This document shows positions 43,460 to 52,300 of a DNA stretch of 64,000 nucleotides, in pieces. This DNA comes from Streptomyces sp. 846.5 (lineage in GTDB: Bacteria > Actinomycetota > Actinomycetes > Streptomycetales > Streptomycetaceae), in the NCBI RefSeq assembly GCF_004365705.1, contig NZ_SOBN01000001.1, forward strand, positions 1,426,001-1,490,000, given 5' to 3'. A model generated the notes under the pieces. That model did no database searches. It was not told the origin of the DNA and worked only from the letters and a program-made list of their open reading frames with translations. The stretch's first letter is position 1, and the number at the start of each line of letters is the position of its first letter. The position numbers and the translations under genes are program-made.

Positions 43460-43887
43460 CGGGGGCGACGCCCCACGCCTGCAACGGCAGCGTGTACTGG
43501 AGCGAGTTTGTCCGCCGTCTCCCGGGCTCCGCCCGGACAGAAGCGGCTCCGCAGCGCGACAAGGGCCGGGGGCGGCCCCGGTCCGGCGCGGAGCGCTCGC
43601 CGGGGGCACGGGGCGGGGGCTGACACGCCCTCGTGGGCGGAGCCGCATCTGTCCGGGCGGAGCCCGGGACCGACCGGCGTGCCCCACGGAGGCAACGGGC
43701 GGTCACCGGGAGCGAACGCGCACGTCAGACCCGGCGACGGGACGGGGGCTCGGCCGCGAGACGGACTCCGCCGTCGCAACGGCAACGGTCCGCCTCCCCC
43801 GCCCTGTGAGCACGCCCAGCCACGCGGTGTAGCCTCACGCGCGAACCGGGGCGGGGGTGCCCGAGGTCTGCCGAGGAGGAGGATGTG
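43460..43887. other. non-coding region with large inverted repeat
   Basis: A 428-bp stretch without a convincing gene. It starts with a small GGGGC-GAC-GCCCC hairpin right after the transpeptidase stop, then holds a 32-bp inverted repeat (43520-43669). The remainder is GC-rich sequence with no recognisable motif until the AGGAGG of the next gene. Confidence 0.5.
43520..43669. repeat. 32-bp near-perfect inverted repeat, 86-bp spacer
   Basis: Arms 43520-43551 and 43638-43669 match at 31 of 32 positions. Their core, GGGCTCCGCCCGGACAG, resembles dispersed palindromic elements common between Streptomyces genes. It lies between two plus-strand genes and could be a transcript-stabilising structure, a terminator or a non-autonomous repeat element. 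Confidence 0.75.
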
Positions 43888-44742
43888 ATGGGGGAACAAC
43901 AGTTGCTGCCCGACGGGGTGCAGCGCACCGCCGTCGGAGTGGCCAGGGTACGGGCGGCCGAGAGTCGGCGGGAGGACCGGCTGTTCACGGATCCGTACGC
44001 GAAGGCGTTCGTCCGCGCCGCGACCGGGTCGCGGTCGAATGCGGAGTACGTGGCGCCGAGGGATCGCAGCGCGGGCGGGGCCGCGCTGGCCGCGCGGATC
44101 GTGCTGCGGACCAGGTTCTTCGACGACTACCTGCTGCAAGCCACCGCGGCGGGCTGCCGTCAGGTGGTGCTGCTGGCAGCGGGGCTGGACAGCCGGGCGT
44201 TCCGGCTGGCCTGGCCCGAGGGGACCCGGGTGTTCGAGCTGGACCTGCCGCCCGTGATCGCCTTCAAGGAGCGGGTGCTGCGCGAGGAGGGCGCCGTACC
44301 GGCCTGCGAACGCTCGGTGCTGGCCGCCGACCTGCGCGGAGACTGGCCCCAGGCGCTCAAGAGCGCCGAGTTCGACCCGGCGGCGCCGACCGCCTGGCTG
44401 CTCGAGGGGCTGCTGGTCTATCTGGAGGCCGAGCAGGCCGACACCGTGCTCTCCACCGTGACCGAACTCTCCGCCGCAGGCAGCCGGCTCTCGCTGACCG
44501 AGGGCCGCACCCCGGCGCGGCCGATCCCCGGCATCGGCTCCGACGAGCGCCTCCGGGCCCTGGCCGACCTCTGGAAGGGCGGCCTCGGCGAACCCGCGGC
44601 CGACTGGCTCGCCCGCCATGGCTGGCAGGTGACCCTCCACGGCAAGGACGAACTGGAGTCGGCCTACGACCGTCCCGTACCGGACGCCTACAGCGAGGGA
44701 TTCCTGGTCGCCGAGCGCGGCCGTCCCGGGACACCGGGCTGA
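43888..44742 (+). CDS. SAM-dependent methyltransferase, TIGR00027/leucine carboxyl-methyltransferase-like
   Basis: A 284-residue class I methyltransferase of the family abundant in mycobacteria and Streptomyces. Motifs: GVARVRAAESRREDRLFTDPYA near the start, VVLLAAGLDSRAFRLAWP (SAM-binding motif I), FELDLPPVIAFKERVL, and WLLEGLLVYLEAEQADTVLS. Targets of these enzymes are mostly unknown. The ATG at 43888 is 5 nt after AGGAGG; the overlapping GTG at 43885 is too close. Confidence 0.9.
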   Translation: MGEQQLLPDGVQRTAVGVARVRAAESRREDRLFTDPYAKAFVRAATGSRSNAEYVAPRDRSAGGAALAARIVLRTRFFDDYLLQATAAGCRQVVLLAAGLDSRAFRLAWPEGTRVFELDLPPVIAFKERVLREEGAVPACERSVLAADLRGDWPQALKSAEFDPAAPTAWLLEGLLVYLEAEQADTVLSTVTELSAAGSRLSLTEGRTPARPIPGIGSDERLRALADLWKGGLGEPAADWLARHGWQVTLHGKDELESAYDRPVPDAYSEGFLVAERGRPGTPG

Positions 44743-44789
44743 CGGACTGACGGACTGACAGGCGATGCCGACTGCCTCACCATGAGTAC

Positions 44790-45173
44790 ATGCTCGATCA
44801 CGTCTCGATCCAATGTGCCGACATCAAGGCCGGCACCGCGTTCTACGACACCGTGCTGGCGACGCTGGGCGGCTCCCGGTTGATGGACTTCGGGGAGGTC
44901 GTCGGCTACGGCTGCGGCACCGGCAGCAGTGCGATCCCGGACTTCTGGGTGGGGGCCCAGGCCACCGGCGACGGCTTCCGCGAGTCGCACATCGCCTTCA
45001 GCGCCCCCGACCGCACGTCGGTCACGGCATTCTTCGACGCCGCCGTCGCGGCCGGCGCCGAGGTGCTGCACGAGCCCAGGCTGTGGCCGGAGTACCACGA
45101 GAACTACTTCGGGGCCTTCGTCCGCGACCCTGACGGGAACAACGTGGAGGCCGTCTGTCATCGCCCGGAATGA
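44790..45173 (+). CDS. VOC-family (glyoxalase-fold) protein
   Basis: 127 residues with the paired beta-alpha-beta-beta-beta modules of the vicinal oxygen chelate fold. Metal-type positions are MLDHVSIQCADIKAG (His4), SHIAFSAPD and FVRDPDGNNVEAVCH (Glu). Small single-unit members of this type are lyase- or dioxygenase-like, or antibiotic-binding; this one cannot be assigned. No obvious partner gene. Confidence 0.88.
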   Translation: MLDHVSIQCADIKAGTAFYDTVLATLGGSRLMDFGEVVGYGCGTGSSAIPDFWVGAQATGDGFRESHIAFSAPDRTSVTAFFDAAVAAGAEVLHEPRLWPEYHENYFGAFVRDPDGNNVEAVCHRPE

Positions 45174-45195
45174 CCTGCCGACACATGTACCTGTC

Positions 45196-45213
45196 TTGAC
45201 AAGAATATTTGTC
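45196..45213. promoter_or_regulatory. promoter/operator of the arsR-srpbcc-hydrolase operon
   Basis: TTGACA (45196-45201) overlaps an inverted repeat GACAA-N6-TTGTC (45198-45213) in an AT-rich patch 18 bp before the regulator start. A repressor bound here would cover the -35 box. No good -10 follows at 17 bp, so the promoter call is tentative. Confidence 0.4.
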
Positions 45214-45230
45214 GGTGTGACCCTGGAGGC

Positions 45231-45830
45231 ATGCTTGATATAGCCGTGATCGAGGACGCCGCGGCAGCAGCGTCCTCGCTCGATCCGATCAGAAGCCGTC
45301 TGCTGGCTGAGCTCGCCGAGCCGGCCTCGGCGACGATGCTGGCCGCCCGGGTCGGACTGGCCCGGCAGAAGGTCAACTACCATCTGCGCGAGCTGGAGTT
45401 GCACGGGCTGGTGGAGCTGGTCGAGGAACGCCGCAAGGGGAACGTCACCGAGCGGATGCTGCAGGCGACGGCCGCCTCGTATGTCATCTCGCCCCAGGCG
45501 CTGACCGTGATGCGCCCTGATCCCGACCGCTCCCCCGACCACCTCTCCGGACGATGGCTGCTGGCGCTGGCCGCACGGATGGTGCGCGAGGTGGGCGAGT
45601 TGCTCACCGGTGCCTCCCGGGCCGGGAGGCCGCTGGCGACCTTCGCCATCGACACCGAGGTGCGCTTCGCCAACGCCGCCGACCGGGCCGCCTTCGCCGA
45701 GGAGCTCTCCGGCGCGGTCACCGCACTGGTCGGCAAGTACCACGACGAGAGCGCTCCGGGCGGACGCAGCCACCGGTTCGTGGTCGCCGTCCATCCGAGC
45801 GCCGACAACCCGTCCACGAAAGAGGCCTGA
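45231..45830 (+). CDS. ArsR-type winged-helix regulator
   Basis: 199 residues. The N-terminal winged helix is IRSRLLAELAEPASATMLAA followed by RVGLARQKVNYHLRELELHG and VELVEERRKGNVTERMLQAT. The C-terminal half (about 105-199) has no recognised ligand domain. It heads a three-gene operon with an SRPBCC protein (2 bp gap) and an alpha/beta hydrolase. In many actinomycetes such regulators control an adjacent SRPBCC gene. An inverted repeat overlaps the presumed promoter, so autorepression is likely. Confidence 0.9.
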   Translation: MLDIAVIEDAAAAASSLDPIRSRLLAELAEPASATMLAARVGLARQKVNYHLRELELHGLVELVEERRKGNVTERMLQATAASYVISPQALTVMRPDPDRSPDHLSGRWLLALAARMVREVGELLTGASRAGRPLATFAIDTEVRFANAADRAAFAEELSGAVTALVGKYHDESAPGGRSHRFVVAVHPSADNPSTKEA

Positions 45831-45832
45831 CC

Positions 45833-46606
45833 ATGGGTCATGACTATGTGATCCGGCATCAGGCCGAGGCCCCGGCCGAACCGGAGCAGGTCTGGGAGGC
45901 AATCGCCTCGGGCCCCGGCATGGACTCCTGGTTCATGGGGAACAACGAGGTCGAACCCGGACCCGGCGGGCTGATCCGCACCCACACCAGGCGAGGCCCG
46001 CTCGACTCGACGGTGACCCGCTGGAACCCGCCGCGGCTGCTGGAGCACCGCACCGCGACCGCGCCCGACGGCCGTTTCCTCGCCTATGAGTTCCTGGTCG
46101 AGGGGCGGGACGGCGGCAGCACCGTACTGCGACTGGCGACCAGCGGATTCCTCCCCGGCGACGACTGGGAGGGTGAGTTCGAGGCGATGGGCGATGGCAT
46201 CAGACTGTTCTTCCGCACCCTGGTCGAGTACCTCACCCACTTCGCGGGCCGCACCGCCCGCCCGCTCACCCTCTTCGGCGGCCCGGACCTGCAGTGGTCC
46301 GGGACCCGGGCGCGGCTCCTCCAGGAGTTCGGCCTTCGTGCCCCGGTTCGCCCGGGTGCTCTGACATCTGCGGCTTCCCCGAACTTCCCGGCCCACACCG
46401 GAACCCTCTACCACGCCGAGCCCGCCGCGCTGGCGGTGCGCACCGACGAGGGCCTGTTCCGCTTCCTGTGCCTGTTCCCCGAGAACGGCGTCATGCTGGC
46501 GCACCACCTGTTCAACCCCGCCGTCGACCTGGACCGGACCACCGCCGAGTGGCGCTCCTGGCTCGACACCGTCAACGATCGAACCATCTCCAGGGAGTCG
46601 TCATGA
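45833..46606 (+). CDS. SRPBCC-fold protein (AHSA1-like)
   Basis: 257 residues. The N-terminal 150 residues fit the START/AHSA1 (SRPBCC) ligand-binding fold: VIRHQAEAPAEPEQVWEAIA, PGMDSWFMGNNEVEPGPGG, WNPPRLLEHRTATAPDG and LRLATSGFLPGDDWEGEFEA. A shorter C-terminal section (about 185-257) resembles a second half-domain. The frame is open far upstream, but the ATG at 45833, 2 bp after the regulator stop, gives the normal N-terminus. Ligand unknown. Confidence 0.88.
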   Translation: MGHDYVIRHQAEAPAEPEQVWEAIASGPGMDSWFMGNNEVEPGPGGLIRTHTRRGPLDSTVTRWNPPRLLEHRTATAPDGRFLAYEFLVEGRDGGSTVLRLATSGFLPGDDWEGEFEAMGDGIRLFFRTLVEYLTHFAGRTARPLTLFGGPDLQWSGTRARLLQEFGLRAPVRPGALTSAASPNFPAHTGTLYHAEPAALAVRTDEGLFRFLCLFPENGVMLAHHLFNPAVDLDRTTAEWRSWLDTVNDRTISRESS

Positions 46607-47445
46607 CCTCCACCGACAAGACCACCACCACCGCCATCACCGCCGCCGCCACCACCTCCAAGGACGGCACCGTCATCGCCTACGAGCGGACCGGCATCGG
46701 CCCGGCCGTGATCCTGTTCGACGGCGCTCTCTGCTACCGCGAGTCGGGACCGGCCCGTCCGCTGGCCGCCGCGCTCGCCGGGCAGTTCACCGTCTACACC
46801 TACGACCGGCGCGGCCGGGGCGAGAGCGGCAACACCCTCCCCTACGCGGTCGACCGCGAGGTCGAGGATCTCGCCGCCGTGCTGGAGGCGGCCGGGGGCA
46901 CTGCCCATCTCTACGGGATCTCCTCCGGCGCGGCCCTGGCACTGGAGGCGGCGAACGTCCTGTCCGGCTTCGTCTCGCTGTCGCTCTACGAGTTCCCGAC
47001 GGCCGTGGACAGCAACGGACCGGTGCGTCCGGCCGACTACATCCCGACCATGGACGCCCTGATCGCGGCGGACGAGCGCGGTGCCACCCTGAAGATGTTC
47101 ATGCGCACCGTCGGCGTACCGGCGCCCGTCCTGCTGGTGATGCAACTGCTGCCGGTGTGGTCGAAGTTGAAGCGGGTCGCGCACACCCTGCCGTACGACA
47201 TGAGGGTGCTCGGCGACACCGGCTCGGGCCGTCCGCTGCCGACCGACCGCTGGACCTCGGCGACGCTGCCGACGCTGGTCATGGACGGCGGCAGGAGCCC
47301 GCAGTCGATGCGCGACGGGATGCGCCAACTGGCCGGCGTCCTACCGGACTCCGACTACCGCACGCTGCCGGGGCAGACACACATGCTCAAGCCGGACGCG
47401 GTCGCGCCGGTGCTGACGGAGTTCTTCCAATCGCACCAGCGCTGA
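46603..47445 (+). CDS. alpha/beta hydrolase
   Basis: 280 residues. DGTVIAYERTGIGPAVILFD, TYDRRGRGESGNTLPY, nucleophile Ser in LYGISSGAALALEAA, and the late GQTHMLKPDAVAPVL with the catalytic His. A Thr-rich N-terminus lacks a signal. It overlaps the SRPBCC stop (ATGA) with GGGAG 6 nt upstream, so it is the third gene of the operon. It may act on the ligand bound by the SRPBCC protein, but this is speculation. Confidence 0.9.
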   Translation: MTSTDKTTTTAITAAATTSKDGTVIAYERTGIGPAVILFDGALCYRESGPARPLAAALAGQFTVYTYDRRGRGESGNTLPYAVDREVEDLAAVLEAAGGTAHLYGISSGAALALEAANVLSGFVSLSLYEFPTAVDSNGPVRPADYIPTMDALIAADERGATLKMFMRTVGVPAPVLLVMQLLPVWSKLKRVAHTLPYDMRVLGDTGSGRPLPTDRWTSATLPTLVMDGGRSPQSMRDGMRQLAGVLPDSDYRTLPGQTHMLKPDAVAPVLTEFFQSHQR

Positions 47446-47464
47446 AGCATTTCCGGACGGTGCG

Positions 47465-49264
47465 TCAGCTGTCGCCGCCCGTACCCGCACTGGTACCTCC
47501 GACGGTACCGCCGCCGGTGCCGGTGCTCAGCGAGTCGACCACATCGTCCGCGGAGACCGGCTCGTCGCCGACCGGGGAGGGCAGTTCGTGCTCGGCCGGC
47601 GCGCCGGCCCTGACCGGCTTGACGCCGCCGGTGACCGCCGACGCCACGGCCGCGATCAGACAGGCGGCCAGGGCGAACCAGAACGCGACGCTGAGCCCGT
47701 CCTGGAACGGCCCGGTGACCAGGTGCGGGAAGAAGCTGCGGCCGGTGAGGTAGCTCGCCTTGTCCGCCGGGATCTGGTGCAGCACCGGGCCGAGCAGCTG
47801 CTGCATCGGGTTGTAGCCCAGGAACGCCGCGAACAACACGGCCAGCGGCGGCAGTTGCGAGATCGACTGCGCCGAGGCGCTCGGGACCCCCTGCGCGGTC
47901 AGCCCGCTGTACATCGCGGAGGGCAGGTTCTGCGACAGGCCGATCACGATCAGGCTGAAGAAGATGCCGATCGACAGCACCATCGCCGCGTTCTGGAAGG
48001 TCGCCGTCATGCCCGCGCCCACGCCGCGCTGACGGCCCGGGATCGCGTTCATGATCTGCGCGCGGTTCGGGGACGCGAACAGCCCGGCCCCGAGCCCGTT
48101 CAGCACCAGGATCGCGGCGAAGGCCCAGTACGGGAAGTTCACCGGGAGCACCATCAGCAGCCCGAAGCTGAGCGCGTTGAGCAGCGCCCCGGCGACGGTG
48201 AAGATCCGCGAGCCGAAGCGGTCGGAGAGGATGCCGGAGATGGGCGCGGCGACCAGCAGACCCACCGTCATGGGGATCATGTAGATACCGGCCCACAGCG
48301 GGGTGTCCTGGAAGCTGTAGCCGTGCAGCGGGAGCCAGATGCCCTGGAGCCAGATGATCAGGATGAACTGCAGCCCGCCCCGTCCCAGCGCGGTCAGCAG
48401 GCTGGCCAGGTTGCCGGCGGTGAACGCGCGGATCCTGAACAGCGAGAGCCGGAACAGCGGGTCCTCGACCCGGGTCTCGATCCAGGCGAACAGCAGCATC
48501 ACGATCACGCCGCCGACCAGCGCGCTGATCACCCAGGGGTTGCCCCATCCGGTGGTGCTGCCGCCGTAGGGCTGGATGCCGTAGGTGATGCCGACCAGGA
48601 TGGAGATCAGGCCGACGGCGAAGGTGAGGTTGCCCCACCAGTCGATGGTGGCCGGCTGCCTGGTGCCGGTGTCCTTGAGCTTGAGGTAGGCCCAGACGGT
48701 GCCGAAGATCCCGACCGGGACCGAGACCAGGAAGATCCAGCGCCAGCCGACCGGTCCCAGCACGCCGCCGAGGATCAGGCCGATGAAGCCGCCGGCGATA
48801 CCGGCGATGACATTGATGCCGAGCGCCGTGCCGCGCTGGTTGACCGGGAACGCGTCGGTGATGATCGCGGTGGAGTTGGCGAAGATCAGCGCGCCGCCGA
48901 TGCCCTGGACGATGCGCCAGCCGATCAGCCACAGCGCCGCCTGGCTCCCACTGCCCCAGGTGAGGGAGAGCAGGATGGAGCAGACGGTGAACAGCAGGAA
49001 GCCCATGTTGTACATGCGGACCCGGCCGAACATGTCGCCGAGGCGGCCGAAGGAGACCACCAGCACCGCGGTGACCACCATGAAGCCCATCATCATCCAG
49101 AGCAGGTAACTGGTGTTGTGGGGGTCCAGGGGGTTCAGCTTGATGCCGTCGAAGATGTTGGGCAGGGCGATCAGCACGATCGACTGGTTGATCATCACCA
49201 TCAGCATGCCGAGGGTGGTGTTGGAGAGTGCGATCCACTTGTAGTGCGGGGCATCGCCGACCAT
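47465..49264 (-). CDS. MFS transporter, DHA2 (14-TMS) family
   Basis: 599-residue drug/proton antiporter-like exporter with about 14 helices. Motif A appears as FGRLGDMFGRVRMYNMGFLL, motif C-like glycine-rich sequence as GIAGGFIGLILGGVLGPVGW, and IDWWGNLTFAVGLISILVGI follows the central loop. The C-terminal tail (about 545-599) is Gly/Thr-rich and disordered. The ATG at 49264 is preferred (GGAG 8 nt upstream); the frame opens at a GTG at 49327. An inverted repeat upstream (49285-49301) hints at a local repressor, but none is adjacent. Confidence 0.92.
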   Translation of the reverse strand: MVGDAPHYKWIALSNTTLGMLMVMINQSIVLIALPNIFDGIKLNPLDPHNTSYLLWMMMGFMVVTAVLVVSFGRLGDMFGRVRMYNMGFLLFTVCSILLSLTWGSGSQAALWLIGWRIVQGIGGALIFANSTAIITDAFPVNQRGTALGINVIAGIAGGFIGLILGGVLGPVGWRWIFLVSVPVGIFGTVWAYLKLKDTGTRQPATIDWWGNLTFAVGLISILVGITYGIQPYGGSTTGWGNPWVISALVGGVIVMLLFAWIETRVEDPLFRLSLFRIRAFTAGNLASLLTALGRGGLQFILIIWLQGIWLPLHGYSFQDTPLWAGIYMIPMTVGLLVAAPISGILSDRFGSRIFTVAGALLNALSFGLLMVLPVNFPYWAFAAILVLNGLGAGLFASPNRAQIMNAIPGRQRGVGAGMTATFQNAAMVLSIGIFFSLIVIGLSQNLPSAMYSGLTAQGVPSASAQSISQLPPLAVLFAAFLGYNPMQQLLGPVLHQIPADKASYLTGRSFFPHLVTGPFQDGLSVAFWFALAACLIAAVASAVTGGVKPVRAGAPAEHELPSPVGDEPVSADDVVDSLSTGTGGGTVGGTSAGTGGDS

Positions 49265-49284
49265 GCGGAGAACTCCATTTCGGT

Positions 49285-49301
49285 GGTTGCTACCTACAAC
49301 C
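49285..49301. promoter_or_regulatory. inverted repeat upstream of the MFS gene
   Basis: GGTTG-N7-CAACC, perfect 5-bp arms, 21 bp before the preferred start on the minus strand. Short; it could be an operator or chance. Confidence 0.3.
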
Positions 49302-49496
49302 TTCCCAGGCAGGGTATCGATTGTCACCTGATCGGATCAGCGCACCCCCAGGAGTTGCAGCGTGCGCGGGCACCCGCCGCTCCGGCGCACGCCGGAATCT
49401 TTCTCGGATTTCTTCCCGGGTGATGTAGAGAACCCCGGCCCGGCTCCGACTGGGGAGCAGGAGAGTGAGAACAATCGATCCGTCAGGGAGAACACC

Positions 49497-49904
49497 ATGA
49501 AGTACATGCTGTTGATGCAGTTCAGCCAGGTCTCCGCCGGCTTCCCGTCCATGGACCAGTGGACGCAGGACGAGATCGCCGCGCACATCGCGTTCATGCG
49601 GGACGCGGACCAGGAGATCGCCGCCCGGGGCAAGCTGATCGACGCTCAGGGCCTCGGCTCCCCCGACCAGGCCAGGATCGTCCGGGCCGGAGCGAACGGC
49701 GGCGCGGCGGTGATCACCGACGGCCCCTACCCGGAGACCAAGGAGTTCCTGGCCGGGTACTGGATCGTCGACTGCCCCACCGCCGACGCCGCCTACGACC
49801 TCGCCGCCTACCTCTCCACCGCCCCCGGCCCGGGCGGACGCCCGCTGAACATGCCGATCCACGTCCAGCCGGTGCTGGATTCGGCGCCTCTCAATGAGGG
49901 CTGA
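49497..49904 (+). CDS. YCII/DGPF-domain protein
   Basis: 135-residue ferredoxin-like YCII-related protein with the diagnostic DGPYPETKEFLAGYWIVD segment and the start MKYMLLMQF. Many of these genes sit beside an ECF sigma factor; none is present here. Function unknown; possibly a small-molecule-binding or atypical enzymatic fold. The ATG has GGGAG 8 nt upstream. Confidence 0.9.
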   Translation: MKYMLLMQFSQVSAGFPSMDQWTQDEIAAHIAFMRDADQEIAARGKLIDAQGLGSPDQARIVRAGANGGAAVITDGPYPETKEFLAGYWIVDCPTADAAYDLAAYLSTAPGPGGRPLNMPIHVQPVLDSAPLNEG

Positions 49905-49948
49905 CGAGGGCTGAGGCGCACGGATCGGCAGGCCGCCGGCCCCCGCCG

Positions 49949-51040
49949 TCAGCGCGTCGCCGGCTGCCGGTCCTTCGGCGTCGTCGGGGTGAGGATGACC
50001 GAGGGGGTGCGGCGGGGGCCGGACCAGGCGGCGGGGACGGCGTCGATGTCGTAGGCGAGACGGTAGGCGAGGTTCTCGTAGTTGACCCGCCAGCCGCGGA
50101 AATGCAGCCACGCCTCCTCGGGGCTGCGCTCCATCGGGAAGCCCTGGTCGCGCATCCGGTCCACGCCCTGCAGGAAGGACGCGTAGTCGAGGTCGATCGG
50201 GTCCTCCGGCGTCGGGTCCGCGCTGTACGGGATGCCCCGGACGTCGGCGAGGTCGCGCAGGCAGACGTAGCCGGCCCGCAATGCCATCCGGGCCGGGGTC
50301 TGCGGCCGCCGCGAGGGGTTGAAGGCCAGCTGGAGAGCGGCCGCGTCCAGGACGGACAGCATCGAGACCATCCAGTTGCGGGTGGCGCGGGCCGAGCGGA
50401 ACTGGATCAGCACCGCATAGGTGGTGTGGCTCTCGTTGACCTGCGCGGCCCAGCGCTCCCAGTTGCTGAACAGCTCGTCGAGCGAGTCCAGCAGTTCGGC
50501 CTGGGCGTAGCGGGCCAGGATCTCCGGCCCCCAGGGCGGGCTGCCGGAGCGTGACTGGAGCAGGGTCACCTCCGCCTCCCGGGCGGCGTAGGCGCTGTAG
50601 AGGGCCGGGAGGTAGCCGATCTGCAGGGCGATGACGATGGGGCCGGTGGCCGCCGCACAGAAGTCGACGGCGGTGAGCGCGCTGCGGTTGCTGCTGGCGA
50701 AGCCCAGGGTGAACAGCGAGGACCCGGCCTCGTCGATGGCCGCCTTGGCGCCGAGGTCGCTGACCGCGGCCTCCAGCAGGGCGTAGCCGATCAGGAAGGA
50801 GAACAGCCACAGCACCAGCGTGACCAGCAGCGACAGCGGTGCGACGGGGGCCAGCACCCTGTCCTTGCGCTCCACGCTGGAACAGCGGTCGGCCACCAGC
50901 TGGAACGGCACGAACAGTGCGGAGAGCACCACCCGGGTGAAGCCCGAGCTGGAGGGCCGGGGCATCACCAGGGTCCGCACCACTGACGAGAACACACCGA
51001 GGACGACGAGGACGCCGATCACTCCGAGCAGGGGCCGCAC
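49949..51040 (-). CDS. membrane protein with ion-channel-like pore segment
   Basis: 363 residues. Hydrophobic helices near residues 3-20, 70-95 and 128-150. Between the last two, a re-entrant-like stretch (SSLFTLGFASSNRSALTAVD) resembles the pore loop of two-helix potassium channels, with TLGF in place of TVGYG. The remaining about 200 residues are cytoplasmic and unlike a RCK domain. The family is a conserved actinomycete membrane protein; channel activity is only an idea. Confidence 0.75.
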   Translation of the reverse strand: MRPLLGVIGVLVVLGVFSSVVRTLVMPRPSSSGFTRVVLSALFVPFQLVADRCSSVERKDRVLAPVAPLSLLVTLVLWLFSFLIGYALLEAAVSDLGAKAAIDEAGSSLFTLGFASSNRSALTAVDFCAAATGPIVIALQIGYLPALYSAYAAREAEVTLLQSRSGSPPWGPEILARYAQAELLDSLDELFSNWERWAAQVNESHTTYAVLIQFRSARATRNWMVSMLSVLDAAALQLAFNPSRRPQTPARMALRAGYVCLRDLADVRGIPYSADPTPEDPIDLDYASFLQGVDRMRDQGFPMERSPEEAWLHFRGWRVNYENLAYRLAYDIDAVPAAWSGPRRTPSVILTPTTPKDRQPATR

Positions 51041-51124
51041 GTGGTTTCCTTCCGTCCGCGCCGCAACACGGCGGCACCGGTGGTCACCCTACGCGGCCCC
51101 TGCGGCGGACGCCGCTCCGTCGCC

Positions 51125-52300
<1,176 letters not shown>

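Noticed and set aside
44740-44762. Short GACGGACT tandem repeat after the methyltransferase gene
   Set aside because: Only about two and a half copies; too short to call a functional repeat.
47588-49423. 611-codon open frame antisense to the MFS exporter
   Set aside because: Low-complexity Glu/Gln/Asp/Arg sequence, no start signal or motif; the exporter on the other strand is unambiguous.
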